5,459 nucleotides of DNA from Eubacteriaceae bacterium (lineage in GTDB: Bacteria; Bacillota; Clostridia; Lachnospirales; Lachnospiraceae), in the NCBI GenBank assembly GCA_902362875.1, contig CABIYF010000062.1:1-5459 (forward strand). Direction: 5' to 3'. Under the pieces are notes generated by a model. The model had not been told where the DNA came from and searched no databases. It was given only the letters and a program-made list of their open reading frames with translations. How positions within the stretch are numbered: the first letter of the stretch is position 1; each line of letters starts with the position of its first letter. Shown here piece after piece: positions 5,338 through 5,459 of this stretch. Both the position numbers and the translations under genes were made by a program.

Positions 5338-5456
5338 GAAATTTATGCACGCCGTTTTGAACGGCCGCTGATTCGCTAGTTTTCCTTGCGCAACTCGCTT
5401 CGCTCAAACAGCGCACCAAACTAGCTGCGAACCGTTCAAAACGACGGCAAAATTTC
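5338..5456 (+). repeat. Hairpin element, copy 2
   Basis: A 119-nt stem-loop with the same architecture as 2900-3017. From outside in: GAAATTT/AAATTTC (5338-5344/5450-5456); TGC/GCA (5346-5348/5447-5449); internal loop; 12 bp (5353-5364/5432-5443); CGC/GCG (5366-5368/5427-5429); internal loop TGATTC (5369-5374) opposite T5426; 8 bp (5375-5382/5418-5425); internal loop TCCT (5383-5386) opposite CC (5416-5417); 5 bp (5387-5391/5411-5415); loop AACTCGCTTCGCTCAAACA (5392-5410), identical to copy 1. Loops are conserved while helices differ yet stay paired. Whether there are further outer arms as in copy 1 cannot be told because the window ends three bases later. It lies downstream of, and in sense with, the XRE gene. 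Confidence 0.88.
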
Positions 5457-5459
5457 AAT

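Noticed and set aside
2859..5456. CRISPR array or invertible segment
   Set aside because: There are only two full copies, 2.3 kb apart and in the same orientation, with no regular spacers and no recombinase; direct copies would support deletion, not inversion.
5249..5458. Minus-strand 69-codon frame at the right edge
   Set aside because: It is the translation of hairpin copy 2 plus the antisense of the XRE gene end; no start signal or protein family is visible.

Overview
The window looks like a chromosomal stretch of a low-GC Firmicute, most likely a gut Clostridium-cluster bacterium of the Lachnospiraceae type. This rests on the AT-rich sequence, strong AGGAG-type ribosome binding sites, TTGACA/TATAAT-like promoters and the protein families present. 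The species cannot be named from the sequence. No rRNA, tRNA, CRISPR array or complete insertion sequence is visible.

Layout: positions 1-226 are non-coding and hold what looks like a degenerate half-copy of a repeat element, on the minus strand just past the end of the first gene. Positions 227-1591 (minus) encode a MATE-family multidrug/cation antiporter. A short divergent intergenic region separates it from a plus-strand pair: a small cysteine/histidine-rich protein (1713-2048) and an arginase-fold metallohydrolase (2083-2835). Positions 2836-3333 are non-coding and dominated by a 202-nt near-perfect hairpin (2859-3060). Positions 3334-4311 (minus) encode an Rpn-family PD-(D/E)XK nuclease/'putative transposase'. 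A divergent promoter region (about 4379-4490) separates it from a small two-helix membrane protein with a zinc ribbon (4526-4771), followed by an XRE-type regulator with a C-terminal membrane anchor (4861-5271). The window closes with a second copy of the hairpin element (5338-5456).

The most unusual content is the hairpin element. Two full copies share a fixed frame: CGC + TGATTC on the left, a TCCT/CC internal loop, an invariant 19-nt terminal loop, and T + GCG on the right. The helices between these fixed parts differ in sequence but stay paired. Five base pairs inside the core change on both sides at once, and the outer arm is largely rewritten while remaining complementary. That pattern points to a conserved folded structure in RNA or single-stranded DNA rather than a simple copied repeat or a gene. 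Both full copies and the possible half-copy lie just downstream of a gene and in the sense orientation of that gene. The two full copies also bracket, as direct repeats, the segment carrying the Rpn nuclease, the zinc-ribbon protein and the XRE regulator, which looks like an accessory cassette.

Functional links between genes are inferences only. The zinc-ribbon membrane protein and membrane-anchored XRE regulator probably form one transcription unit, with a 15-bp dyad abutting the XRE ribosome binding site as a candidate autoregulatory site. The Cys-rich protein and arginase-like enzyme are probably co-transcribed.
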